Shown here: piece by piece, positions 8,919-16,982 of the stretch | Numbering within the stretch: position 1 is the stretch's first letter | Layout of the letters: every line of letters starts with the position of its first letter | Source: Bacteroidota bacterium | GTDB lineage: Bacteria; Bacteroidota; Bacteroidia; Chitinophagales; Saprospiraceae | Direction of reading: 5' to 3' | Length of the DNA stretch: 58,372 bases | Assembly: GCA_003045895.1 (NCBI GenBank) | Contig: PZPC01000031.1 | Span: forward strand, 1-58,372 | Position numbers and translations under genes: made by a program | The notes under the pieces: generated by a model | The model's input: only the letters and a program-made list of their open reading frames with translations | Database searches by the model: none | What the model was told of the DNA's origin: nothing

Positions 8919-9965
8919 CTAGGCGCCCAACCCCAGCCGATGTTTCACTTCGGCGAAAATGCGCCGGGGCGTGTACGTTTTCCAGAATGAAGCCTTGCCC
9001 GAGTTGGGCAAAACTGCCGCAGCCGGTGCCGGCGAAGCATTTGGCGGATTCAGATCCGCTTCAGTCAGCGGCAGGAGCGTGAGCTTTTGATCCTCGAAAC
9101 TGGAGCCCTGCAGGCGGCGGACAAAGGTGGCTTCGTCGAGGTATTCTTCCCGAAAGGCTATTTTGCCGAGGTTTGGAATACCCGCAGGGATTTTCCACGG
9201 GTTAAAAGCCGTATAAAAGGAACGGTCTACTTCCCATACGTGAACCGCGTCGCGGCGAGGGTTGCCCGGGGGGAAATGATAATGAATGGAAGGAAATTCC
9301 TGGGGAATTAAAATAAGTTGAATGGCCAGGCGTAAACCAGCAGTCTGGTTGATGTTGGAATAATGGATGATGCTGTCATCCAGGATGATGGCGTTGCCCG
9401 CCTTTACATTCATCGGCGTCAGGTGCTTGCTGATAATGGCCTCCTTGATGTGGTCCAACTCCCAGGGCACCAGTGGTCCCCTGGTCTGGCCGAATTTTTT
9501 GTGACTTTTGTCAACCATCTGCAGGGTGCCGTTGTGTTCATTACTATCCATCAGGGGTACCCAAATGGTGATGGACGTGCCAGCGGTTTCATCCACAAAC
9601 GCCCAGTTCTGGTGAAGGGGTACCTCGCCGTCGGCCTCTGTTTTTCGAATAAAATTGGCAATGAGGGGCGTGTAATTATCCAGGATCTTTTCGGCGTGGG
9701 GGCCAAAAGTAGTCGTAATGAGGTCAAAAACGAGTTGTTTGTAGCCCACGTTCTTATCGATAAAGGTGAAATCGTAGGTAATCCGCTCCTTCATCGCTAC
9801 CGTATCCACTTCGTCGTGGGTAATTCCGCCGCCACGCTGATCGAGGGTAGCAAAATAGGCATTTTTGAGGTGTGCTACTTCCGCCGGGCTGAGGAAGGGT
9901 ACCTGGACATAGCCTTTTTCGTCGAAAATTTGCTGGAGGGAAGGATCCTGGAAAACTACTCGCAT
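8919..9965 (-). CDS. PhyH-family Fe/2OG dioxygenase-like protein with HQN in place of HxD
   Basis: Phytanoyl-CoA dioxygenase (PhyH) fold. Using the ATG at 9965, the facial-triad positions are His118-Gln119-Asn120 and His201, with 2OG-binding Arg212 (HYSN...LRLAIQL). The expected Asp is Asn120, unlike the other six paralogues here, which have HQD. The rest of the motif block (WAFVDE, IWVPLMD, NGTLQM, KSHKK) is kept. The 9965 start is chosen because a -7 element at 10020-10027 overlaps the longer start at 10022. The C-terminus (SFWKTYTPRRIFAEVKHRL) is basic and aromatic and closely matches that of the paralogue at 15013-16071. It follows wzt on the same strand but appears to have its own promoter. 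It may be catalytically altered or inactive. Confidence 0.85.
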   Translation of the reverse strand: MRVVFQDPSLQQIFDEKGYVQVPFLSPAEVAHLKNAYFATLDQRGGGITHDEVDTVAMKERITYDFTFIDKNVGYKQLVFDLITTTFGPHAEKILDNYTPLIANFIRKTEADGEVPLHQNWAFVDETAGTSITIWVPLMDSNEHNGTLQMVDKSHKKFGQTRGPLVPWELDHIKEAIISKHLTPMNVKAGNAIILDDSIIHYSNINQTAGLRLAIQLILIPQEFPSIHYHFPPGNPRRDAVHVWEVDRSFYTAFNPWKIPAGIPNLGKIAFREEYLDEATFVRRLQGSSFEDQKLTLLPLTEADLNPPNASPAPAAAVLPNSGKASFWKTYTPRRIFAEVKHRLGLGA

Positions 9966-10019
9966 GGCGATCTTTTTTAAACTAAATATTTGGACCACAA
10001 AAAGACAGTTGGCCAGCAG

Positions 10020-10027
10020 CAAATATA
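10020..10027 (-). promoter_or_regulatory. Promoter -7 element for the HQN PhyH gene
   Basis: TATATTTG on the minus strand, an exact TAnnTTTG match, 55-62 bp upstream of the ATG at 9965. No good TTTG lies 19 bp further upstream. It rules out the ATG at 10022 as the start. Confidence 0.5.
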
Positions 10028-10070
10028 ACGATCAGTTTTGGTTTTTAGCCCCAACAAATATTTCACTACT

Positions 10071-11348
10071 TTAGTAAAGTAGGGTGTGGTCGTTCAGGGT
10101 CTGCACCGTCCAACCACTTTCCAAACCGAGGACCGCGTGGTTGGTAAAACCATCCATTTCATTTGCATAGGGTTTATCGGCAATGCGAAACAGCAAAGGC
10201 AGCTGCCATTCCTGGGTACTGACGGCGGTTGCCCCACTGTAAACCAGGATGCGGTACAGCCCATTGTTGAGCAAAGCCCCGGGCAGGCGCGCCGTGACCA
10301 GGTAGTCGCCAGGCCCTACCCGCAGCGGGTCGTAGTCGGGCCGGAAACTGTAGGAGTCTAGTAAAACGGATAAACCCTCACTACTGACAATCTTGATGCC
10401 AACGGTGAGTGGATCAGCTGCCGGCGAAAATTTACGAATCTTGATTTGCACTTCGATGGCAGTCGCAAAATGGATACCCACGGGTAGGGTGGCCTGTTGG
10501 CCGTTGATCCGCAATTCCAGCAGTTGATACTGCCTGGTCGTACCGGTCGGGAAATGCGCCGCTTTTTGGACTGGCAGGTCACTGTCGGGTTGTTCCTCCT
10601 GCTGCATAACCTGGAGGAAATACTGTTCCAGCACGGCTTTCGTAGATCCCAAAGCCTTGATCTCACCCCGGTCGAACCAGGCACATTTGTTGCAGAATTC
10701 CAACACCTGGGTATTGTTGTGGCTCGCCAGCAGAATCGTTACCCCCTGGCGCGACAATTCCTTGATCCGCTCCAGGCATTTGTTGCGAAAAGCAGCGTCG
10801 CCCACCGCAAATACTTCGTCGAGGAGCAGGATGTCAATATCCGTATAAAAAGCAATGGAGAAGGCCAGCCGCAGGTACATGCCGCTGGAATAATGCTTGA
10901 CGGGGGTGTGGATAAAATCCTCAATGCCACTGAAGGCGACAATTTCAGCGTACCGCTCCGCCGTTTGCCGTTCGTTCATTCCCAGGACCGCGCTGTTGAG
11001 AAAGATATTATCGTGGCCGCTCAGGTCGGGATGGAAACCAGTTCCAATGTCGAGAATGGCCGTGACGGTACCCTGGTAAGCGGCTTCGCCACTGGTGGGT
11101 GAAACGATACCGGCCAAGATTTTCAGCAGGGTACTCTTTCCAGCACCATTGTGGCCCACCAGACCCATGATGTCGCCTTTTTCCAGTTCAAAGGATACGT
11201 TGTGTAAAGCCCAAAACGCGGTGTCGGCAAGGGGGGGTGCGGGGTTGCGCTGCCGCCAGCGCCACAGCCGTTGGTACAGCGGTCGTTGCGGCATTTTTTT
11301 TTCGTACCGCTTGGACAGTTGGTTGACTTTTAGGACTACTTCCTTCAT
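10071..11348 (-). CDS. wzt: Wzt-type polysaccharide ABC exporter ATPase with C-terminal glycan-binding domain
   Basis: ATPase of an ABC-2 polysaccharide exporter. Walker A GHNGAGKS at residues 65-72, signature YSSGM at 153-157 and Walker B LLLDE at 174-178, all in the typical TagH/Wzt context (ILDIGTGFHPDLSG, NIFLNSAVLGM). Residues about 275-425 form an extra beta-rich domain (LELRINGQQATLPVG, FRPDYDPLRVGPGDY) resembling the Wzt C-terminal carbohydrate-binding domain, which in known systems reads the modified non-reducing end before export. It is the last gene of a leftward operon that begins with wzm and includes four PhyH genes and a methyltransferase (16 bp to the latter). Family assignment is firm. 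The recognised cap is unknown. Confidence 0.93.
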   Translation of the reverse strand: MKEVVLKVNQLSKRYEKKMPQRPLYQRLWRWRQRNPAPPLADTAFWALHNVSFELEKGDIMGLVGHNGAGKSTLLKILAGIVSPTSGEAAYQGTVTAILDIGTGFHPDLSGHDNIFLNSAVLGMNERQTAERYAEIVAFSGIEDFIHTPVKHYSSGMYLRLAFSIAFYTDIDILLLDEVFAVGDAAFRNKCLERIKELSRQGVTILLASHNNTQVLEFCNKCAWFDRGEIKALGSTKAVLEQYFLQVMQQEEQPDSDLPVQKAAHFPTGTTRQYQLLELRINGQQATLPVGIHFATAIEVQIKIRKFSPAADPLTVGIKIVSSEGLSVLLDSYSFRPDYDPLRVGPGDYLVTARLPGALLNNGLYRILVYSGATAVSTQEWQLPLLFRIADKPYANEMDGFTNHAVLGLESGWTVQTLNDHTLLY

Positions 11349-11364
11349 GTTGTTGCGTCCTTGC

Positions 11365-12309
11365 TTAGAGATCCGCCTGGTCTTTGTGCCACATTTTCAG
11401 GTGGTAAAGGTTTTGGAGGAAATAGCGGCTATTACCTACCGAGAGTTCATACCAGGGCTTAATGCACTTGATTTCAAAAAAATCGACGGGAAAAATGTAT
11501 TCCTGCCAATTCTCGATGACGGCCAGGCCGGTAAGCTCCTGGAAATCGTTGGAGATCGTCAGGTTTTCAAAATCTTCCAGCGGCAGGTCAATGGTTTTCA
11601 CCAACGCCACAATAAACCCTTGTTGACGCAGGTAGTGCAGCGTGTCGTACAAGTCGGCCACGTTGTAGCGGTAAGCGGTATTGATCCGGGCAATCTCGTG
11701 GGCTATTTTAGGTTCGTGTTCCGGCTTTACCGGCACCTTTCTAAACAGGTCTTTGAGGTACAGGATTCCGCCGGGTTGGAGTACTTCCCAGGCCGAGCGG
11801 ATGACTTGTTGCTGGTCGTGTGCATGGCCGAATGACTCGAGGAAATAGACGGCATCGAAGGTGTCTTTGGGGTAGTAGTAGGTCAGCTGGTGGTAGTCGC
11901 CCAGGGTTACGGTGATGCGATCCGTCAGGCCGGCGGCGGCGATGTTGGCCTGGGCTTGTTGTTGTTGTGCCGATGAAATGGTAAGGGCGTCAACGGTTAG
12001 TTGCTTTTGCTGGGCAAAGTGGATGGCCGGGCCTGCCACGCCACAACCGGCGTCGAGTACCCGGAAGCCGTCGGCTAATCCGATAGCTTGCACCTGGTAG
12101 TCGAGCAAGATCCGGAGGTCGGTGGTGCGAAAAGCCTGAATCACCTGTCCGTAGACCTGGAGAAACTGGTCATGGTACGTATTGTAAAAGTCGCCGACTT
12201 GCTGAGGCGTACTGGTCCGGGCGGTTTTTACCTCCGGTTTTCGGGTTGTGTACCAGTAGCCACCGGCCAGGAGGGTGGCGGTCAGGAATCCAATGGTAAA
12301 ATAAAGCAT
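11365..12309 (-). CDS. Membrane-anchored class I SAM methyltransferase
   Basis: An N-terminal hydrophobic segment (residues 2-20, YFTIGFLTATLLAGG) is followed by a class I methyltransferase with motif I VLDAGCGVAGPAIHFA, acidic strand-2 region TVDALTIS, TLGDYHQL and LQPGGILYLKDLF. It lies 8 bp downstream of a PhyH gene and 16 bp upstream of wzt. In characterised Wzm/Wzt systems a membrane-associated methyltransferase/kinase caps the chain and Wzt's C-terminal domain recognises the cap. By position this protein is a good candidate cap-forming enzyme, but small-molecule or sugar tailoring is equally possible. The methyltransferase family is clear. The substrate is inferred only from context. 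Confidence 0.8.
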   Translation of the reverse strand: MLYFTIGFLTATLLAGGYWYTTRKPEVKTARTSTPQQVGDFYNTYHDQFLQVYGQVIQAFRTTDLRILLDYQVQAIGLADGFRVLDAGCGVAGPAIHFAQQKQLTVDALTISSAQQQQAQANIAAAGLTDRITVTLGDYHQLTYYYPKDTFDAVYFLESFGHAHDQQQVIRSAWEVLQPGGILYLKDLFRKVPVKPEHEPKIAHEIARINTAYRYNVADLYDTLHYLRQQGFIVALVKTIDLPLEDFENLTISNDFQELTGLAVIENWQEYIFPVDFFEIKCIKPWYELSVGNSRYFLQNLYHLKMWHKDQADL

Positions 12310-12317
12310 AACGGGCG

Positions 12318-13172
12318 TTAAGGCGTGAAAAAATGGATCAGTTGCTGCCAGCGGGAGGCTTTAGAGGGCAGCGGCAACTGGAAGATACGGGCAAAGGTGG
12401 TCTGATCCAGCTGCTCTTGCACCACGGGCAGCATCCTGATCTGCTCCAGGCCAGCTGGTCCGGCGGCCGGATTGCCCGCCAGGTAAAAAGCGGGTGTGCA
12501 GGCATATTCGCCGATGCCTTCCCCTTCCTGGTAATAGTAACGCATGTCCGCTTCCTGAAAGGTCGTAGCGATGACGAGCGCCGTGCGCGGGGATTGGGTT
12601 TGGTTGAGGTGGGATCCATGGATCAGGCGATGGTCGTAAAGGAGGGCTTCCCCGGCGTTCATGTGCAACACCGTCATGTGTGCCCACACCAGCGCCTGCA
12701 CGTCCTGGCAAATGTTGGGCAGGTTGATGCTGCGATAGGTGGGTAGCCGATTGTGGCTTTGCGGCAGGTACTGGAAGGCACCGTTGGCCGCGTGGGTATC
12801 CTGTAGGGGGATCCAGATATTGAAGGAGCGGTACGCTGTTTCGTCAACAATATTCCAGTCCTGGTGGGGTTGCAAAATACCATTGGCTCCCGGCGCTTTG
12901 TTGATGAGGGCTGCGCCGAGAAGACGCATTCGGTCCAGCAGACGATCCAGGGACGGGGCCACGATGGCTATGGCGCGTTCGCTGATGGTATTGCGAAAAG
13001 CCTGGTCAGCTACGTGGGTCGAGGAATAGAAACCTACCGGGGCTACGGGGTGCGTCTCGGCGTAGAGTTGGCGGAGGGCTGCCAGTTGGCTGGTTTCCAG
13101 TAAGGGCACCACCACAAATCCTTCCTCCCGCAATTGATCGTCCAGGTCCGACTGGTTGAGTACGCGCCTCAT
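12318..13172 (-). CDS. PhyH-family Fe/2OG dioxygenase
   Basis: PhyH-like oxygenase of 284 residues. Facial triad His103-x-Asp105 (QPHQDWNIVDE) and His185, 2OG-binding Arg196 (HGSHLNQTQSPR). IWIPLQD, NGAFQYLPQSH and GEALLYD are standard PhyH blocks. Such enzymes couple 2OG decarboxylation to substrate hydroxylation or related C-H chemistry in the cytoplasm. The C-terminus ends ASRWQQLIHFFTP, an aromatic basic segment as in neighbouring paralogues. Its start overlaps the upstream PhyH stop by 4 bp, so it belongs to the wzm-to-wzt operon. The substrate is unknown. Confidence 0.88.
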   Translation of the reverse strand: MRRVLNQSDLDDQLREEGFVVVPLLETSQLAALRQLYAETHPVAPVGFYSSTHVADQAFRNTISERAIAIVAPSLDRLLDRMRLLGAALINKAPGANGILQPHQDWNIVDETAYRSFNIWIPLQDTHAANGAFQYLPQSHNRLPTYRSINLPNICQDVQALVWAHMTVLHMNAGEALLYDHRLIHGSHLNQTQSPRTALVIATTFQEADMRYYYQEGEGIGEYACTPAFYLAGNPAAGPAGLEQIRMLPVVQEQLDQTTFARIFQLPLPSKASRWQQLIHFFTP

Positions 13173-14092
13173 GTGGTTGGTTTTGGTTGAAAAAATGCTT
13201 GCCAGCGTTGCCAGATGGACGTGCGCATTGGCGGCACGGGGAAACCAGCGTCCCCGACCATCCGTTGGGCAAGGGTCCGGAAATCTTCTGGTGAGAAAGC
13301 GGGTACCTGGTAGTCGAACTTTTCCAGGAAAGTTCCGAAGGTCGGGCGGGTGGTAATATTGCGGAAGAAATCATCAAAGGAGATGAGGAAATCATCTGCT
13401 TGTTGGTAGCGTTCCAGGGTGCGTGCTGCCGGCGGTTGGTAATAGTAATGCAAGGGTGCTGCTGCAGAAACGACCCCGGCCGTAATGGCCTTCCGGATGT
13501 GGCCCGATTCGTTGGCGGGGGATCCGTGCACCACGCTTTGGTTCAGGATGACGGCGTAGCCAGCCGGCACTTCGATGGTCGTCATCAAGGGTTCCAGGAT
13601 GCTTTCATTGCCACTGAAGAAGAAGGGCATGGTGGGCGCCCGCAGGGTAGGCAGTACCCGGTAATGGCTACCGGGTAAAATCTTCAACGGGCCATTTTTT
13701 TTCGTGATGTCTACCAATGGCACCCACACATTGAGCGCCACGTACTGTGCTTCGTCCACGATGGTCCAATCCTGGTGAATGGAAAGGGCGCTGTTTTGGG
13801 AAGGTGTTTTGTACAGAAAAGCACCGCCCAGCGACCGGTAATCCTGGAGCAGCGCCTGGTAGGCAGGCGCAAAAACAGCCCCGATTTTATCCGAAACTGC
13901 TCGTTTGTAGGTCGGATCCTGGTCGTAGGTACTGGACACAAAGCCAGCCTGGTCATTCAACTGTGGGTGCATTTCGTCAAAGAAACGATCGAGTTCCAGC
14001 ACCGCCTCCGGGCTGAGAAAAGGAACGACCAGGAAGCCCTGTCGGTCGAACAAGGCTTGTTGTTCCGGATTTTGTAATAGTGCTTTACTCAT
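13169..14092 (-). CDS. PhyH-family Fe/2OG dioxygenase
   Basis: PhyH-like oxygenase, about 307 residues from the ATG at 14092. An in-frame ATG at 14119 is possible but would extend further into the preceding gene. Facial triad His106-x-Asp108 (SIHQDWTIVDE) and His189, with Arg200 as the likely 2OG ligand (HGSPANESGHIR). NVWVPLVD, GPLKILPGSH and GYAVILN are conserved. The tail SIWQRWQAFFQPK is Trp-rich and basic. It overlaps the upstream PhyH stop by 8 bp and the downstream PhyH start by 4 bp, showing tight coupling. It is diverged from its neighbours rather than a fresh duplicate, so it probably has a distinct substrate or position specificity (inference). Confidence 0.87.
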   Translation of the reverse strand: MSKALLQNPEQQALFDRQGFLVVPFLSPEAVLELDRFFDEMHPQLNDQAGFVSSTYDQDPTYKRAVSDKIGAVFAPAYQALLQDYRSLGGAFLYKTPSQNSALSIHQDWTIVDEAQYVALNVWVPLVDITKKNGPLKILPGSHYRVLPTLRAPTMPFFFSGNESILEPLMTTIEVPAGYAVILNQSVVHGSPANESGHIRKAITAGVVSAAAPLHYYYQPPAARTLERYQQADDFLISFDDFFRNITTRPTFGTFLEKFDYQVPAFSPEDFRTLAQRMVGDAGFPVPPMRTSIWQRWQAFFQPKPTT

Positions 14093-15020
14093 GGTCCTGA
14101 TTTTTTGTGCTGCCAGCAACGGCTTGCACCAGGCGCCGCCACCACGACGGTTGGCGGTCGGGCGTCAGTTGGGGCAATTTCCCGTAGCGTTCCTCCAGTT
14201 GTTGTAAGGTCAGTTCGGGAAAGTCGTAGGGTACCTCGCCCAGGCTTTCGCCCAGGGTGGGTCGTTGCTTGATATCGTGGCCAAATTGGTCGAAATCGAC
14301 GATAAAACGGTCGTTCTGTGCAAAGAGCTCTACCGCTTTTTCCGCCATGTCTTCGTGGTAGTAGGCAATCTGGAACCGGGCGTCCTGGTGGGTAAAAAAG
14401 ATGTTGGTGACGATCCGGCTTTCGGCCGACAGATTAGGCGGGGAAAAATGAATGATACTCTGGTCAAAAACAATGGCCTGCCCGGCTTTCAGGTAGATGG
14501 GTTGCCCGTAGCGCAGGATTTCGGACCGGACCTTGCGGTAAAAATCCGGAATGGAAGCACCGCGGTAGGTAGGGCGGATGCGGTGGCTGCCCGGTAGCAC
14601 TTTCAGTACCCCGTTGTGGGGCGTCAGGTCTACCAGCGGACACCAGATATTGATGCCCGTGAACTGCGACTCATCCACCAGGGTCATGTCCTGGTGAACG
14701 CCCATTGCACTGTTGGGGCTGGGTGATTTCACAATAAAGCTGCCCGCTACGACGCGGATGTCCTGGAAATTTTTTTCAATTGCTGCAGCCGCTACCCGGC
14801 GTATTTCCTGGTCGGCCCCCGCCCGGTAGGCTTTGTTGCGGGAATAGGTACTGGCGTAAAAACCTTCCTCGTCGACGGGATGGTATTGCCGGTAGAACTG
14901 GTTTAAATGGCTGATCTGTTTCTCGTCGTAAAAGGGAATGACCACGTAACCCGTCTGCTCAAATTGGGCTTGCAGGTGGGCATCGCGGAAGACCGGCAAC
15001 ATGTTAGGGAATTCAAACAC
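14085..15020 (-). CDS. PhyH-family Fe/2OG dioxygenase
   Basis: PhyH-like oxygenase of 311 residues. Facial triad His109-x-Asp111 (GVHQDMTLVDE) and His191, Arg202 (HFSPPNLSAESR). NIWCPLVD, NGVLKVLPGSH and GQAIVFDQS are conserved. The tail contains SWWRRLVQAVAG, again basic and Trp-rich. It overlaps the upstream PhyH gene by 8 bp. It is the second oxygenase of the wzm-to-wzt operon. No sign of truncation. Substrate unknown. Confidence 0.88.
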   Translation of the reverse strand: MFEFPNMLPVFRDAHLQAQFEQTGYVVIPFYDEKQISHLNQFYRQYHPVDEEGFYASTYSRNKAYRAGADQEIRRVAAAAIEKNFQDIRVVAGSFIVKSPSPNSAMGVHQDMTLVDESQFTGINIWCPLVDLTPHNGVLKVLPGSHRIRPTYRGASIPDFYRKVRSEILRYGQPIYLKAGQAIVFDQSIIHFSPPNLSAESRIVTNIFFTHQDARFQIAYYHEDMAEKAVELFAQNDRFIVDFDQFGHDIKQRPTLGESLGEVPYDFPELTLQQLEERYGKLPQLTPDRQPSWWRRLVQAVAGSTKNQDHE

Positions 15021-16071
15021 GGCTTACTAGTTTTTGCACCCGGTAAATAAATTCCCGGACAATATTTAGGGGGGTATAGATTTGCCAGAAAGACCGGTTA
15101 TCGGTCTCCGCCTCCGCTACCTGGCCCGTCAGCTGCCCGCCAGCAGGCGGCGTGGCTGGCTGGAACAACGCCGCTACCTGGTCGGCCAGGGCCGTATTGG
15201 GGTGGTTGTCGTGGGCCAGGATTAGCTCGGTCAGCGCTGTTGTCGACAGCGTTTCGTAGGTGTAGGGAACCGTGGCCACGGCGGTCAGTTCGGGTAAGGA
15301 AAGGCCTTGTTCGTAGGCCGTTTTGATCCGGCTGTTGTTGAAGTGCTGGAAAAAATCTGCCGCCACGTGGTACTTCTGCAGGCGCTGGCCCTGGTGTTGG
15401 GGGCTTTGGTAGTAGTGGCAGAGTTGGGCGTCTTTTTGGGTGAAACCCAGCCCTACGGCCAGCCGCGTCTGGTCTGCCTGGTTGGGCGGACTGCCGTGGA
15501 ACGTCCGGTTGTCAAAGACCAGGGCCTCACCAGCTTTTAAGGGCACCAGCTGCAGGTACTCGAAGACCGTAAATTGATGATTGGCCAGGGGGGTGTGCAC
15601 GTAAGGCGATGGTGAAGGCCGGTGGTTGCTGAAGAAACGGTGGCTGCCGTTGATGACGCCTAAGGCGCCGTTGTGGTGATCCACATCGACGAGGGCGATC
15701 CAGAAAGTGACGGAATAATAGCCCTGGTCTTCCTCGACAAAGGTCCAGTCCTGGTGTACGGGCACAATGCTGGTACTGGTCCGGGGATCTTTGGCCAGGA
15801 AGCTGGCCGTAAAGGGTTTGACGTCGGTCAGGTGAGCCGTGGCCGCCGCTAAGGCTACGGCGTAGATTTTGGCCACCGTCGCCTGAACCAAATCCTGGTT
15901 TTGTTGGTCCATGCTGACGTGGAAGCCCTGGTTTTCCGGGCGCGCCAGGTCCAGGTGCTCGTAGTAGTTTTTGAGTTCGGCTACTTGTTCGGTAGTGAGT
16001 ACGGGAAGCTTGACCCAGCCATTCTTCGCGAAAAAGGCTTGCTGTGCTGCGTCGGCAAACATTGGTTTCAT
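15013..16071 (-). CDS. PhyH-family Fe/2OG dioxygenase
   Basis: PhyH-like oxygenase of 352 residues, longest of the array. Facial triad His106-x-Asp108 (PVHQDWTFVEE) and His192, Arg203 (HGSPPNQADQTR). GALGVINGSHR and GEALVFDNRTFHGS are conserved. The C-terminal 26 residues (from SFWQIYTPLNIVREF) align with the tail of the HQN paralogue at 8919-9965, so these two share a membrane-binding-type appendage. Translation may start at 16071 or at the ATG at 16062. It lies 18 bp downstream of wzm and is the first oxygenase of the operon. Confidence 0.87.
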   Translation of the reverse strand: MKPMFADAAQQAFFAKNGWVKLPVLTTEQVAELKNYYEHLDLARPENQGFHVSMDQQNQDLVQATVAKIYAVALAAATAHLTDVKPFTASFLAKDPRTSTSIVPVHQDWTFVEEDQGYYSVTFWIALVDVDHHNGALGVINGSHRFFSNHRPSPSPYVHTPLANHQFTVFEYLQLVPLKAGEALVFDNRTFHGSPPNQADQTRLAVGLGFTQKDAQLCHYYQSPQHQGQRLQKYHVAADFFQHFNNSRIKTAYEQGLSLPELTAVATVPYTYETLSTTALTELILAHDNHPNTALADQVAALFQPATPPAGGQLTGQVAEAETDNRSFWQIYTPLNIVREFIYRVQKLVSRV

Positions 16072-16089
16072 GGGAACGATCTTTCGGAT

Positions 16090-16902
16090 TTAAAGGAAGT
16101 CAACGGCGTTTTTTTCCACTTTAATAAAATACTTACACCCCAACAGCAATAAAGGTAATAAGATAACCAGGCCCAGGGTACCACTGAGCTCGATTTTTCC
16201 AACGTCGAAGAGTGCCCAGCGTAAGCCCGCCAGGGCCAGCACCAGCGGATTGAGGTTTAAAACCCAGCTGTAGGCCGCAGGGATGAGGGTGGTAGGGTAA
16301 AATACCGGAACGACCCAGATCGAAAAATTGACCAGCACGGGGATCACGTGCTGCACGTCGCGGTGGCGCATGCTCAGGGCGCTGGTCCAGATCGCGAGGC
16401 AGGCACCCGACCCAACGACCACGCCAATCCAGAGCGGGATGGTCAGCCATTTCCAGGTGGGCCAGTAGCCGTAGGCTAAAGTCACCACCAACAACGCCGC
16501 AAACATGACCACAAAATCTACCCCACCGGTCAGGATTTTGGCCAGCGGGAGTATCAGTTTTGGGAAATAGGTCTTTTGGAGTAAATCCTGGTTATTGAGC
16601 AGGGCCAACCCGCCGGCATTCACAATGTAAACGAAAAAATACCAGCAAACCAGCCCCGAAAAAGTAAATAATACGTAAGGCAAACTTTGGGTGTCGAGCG
16701 GAATGATGTAATCAAAAAAGACCGTAAAAATGGCCAGCGCCAGGGCAGGCTGGGCCAGCGCCCAACCAATGCCTAAATAAGTTTGAGCATATTTTATTTT
16801 GACATCGCGCCGGGCAAACATCAACAAGAGAAACCGAAGTCGCCAAATTTGGCGCAGGTATTGCTGGGCCGTAAGCGCTTCAGGGGTGATTCTGGTCCGC
16901 AT
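16090..16902 (-). CDS. wzm: Wzm-type ABC-2 polysaccharide exporter permease
   Basis: A 270-residue inner-membrane permease with about six hydrophobic segments. The N-terminal cytoplasmic stretch (LRFLLLMFARRDVKIKYAQTYLGIGW) is the hallmark of Wzm/TagG permeases, and the C-terminus KYFIKVEKNAVDFL fits the family. With Wzt (10071-11348) it should flip a completed lipid-linked polysaccharide across the inner membrane. It is the promoter-proximal gene of the leftward operon wzm, four phyH, methyltransferase, wzt. In most loci wzm and wzt are adjacent; here almost 5 kb of modifying enzymes separates them. Upstream, 80 bp separate it from a divergent phyH gene. Confidence 0.92.
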   Translation of the reverse strand: MRTRITPEALTAQQYLRQIWRLRFLLLMFARRDVKIKYAQTYLGIGWALAQPALALAIFTVFFDYIIPLDTQSLPYVLFTFSGLVCWYFFVYIVNAGGLALLNNQDLLQKTYFPKLILPLAKILTGGVDFVVMFAALLVVTLAYGYWPTWKWLTIPLWIGVVVGSGACLAIWTSALSMRHRDVQHVIPVLVNFSIWVVPVFYPTTLIPAAYSWVLNLNPLVLALAGLRWALFDVGKIELSGTLGLVILLPLLLLGCKYFIKVEKNAVDFL

Positions 16903-16982
16903 AAATTTGAGCTAATAAAGGGTAAAATTAACTATTTTTACCACCTTGCTATTATTACAGATCCAACCCCGTTCCGCAGTTC

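Noticed and set aside
8919-9965. Calling the HQN PhyH protein a halogenase
   Set aside because: Known aliphatic halogenases have Gly or Ala at the Asp position. Asn does not open the same site, so only an altered-activity note is justified.
9966-10022. Longer N-terminus of the HQN PhyH protein
   Set aside because: An exact -7 promoter element overlaps it and the added residues match no paralogue.
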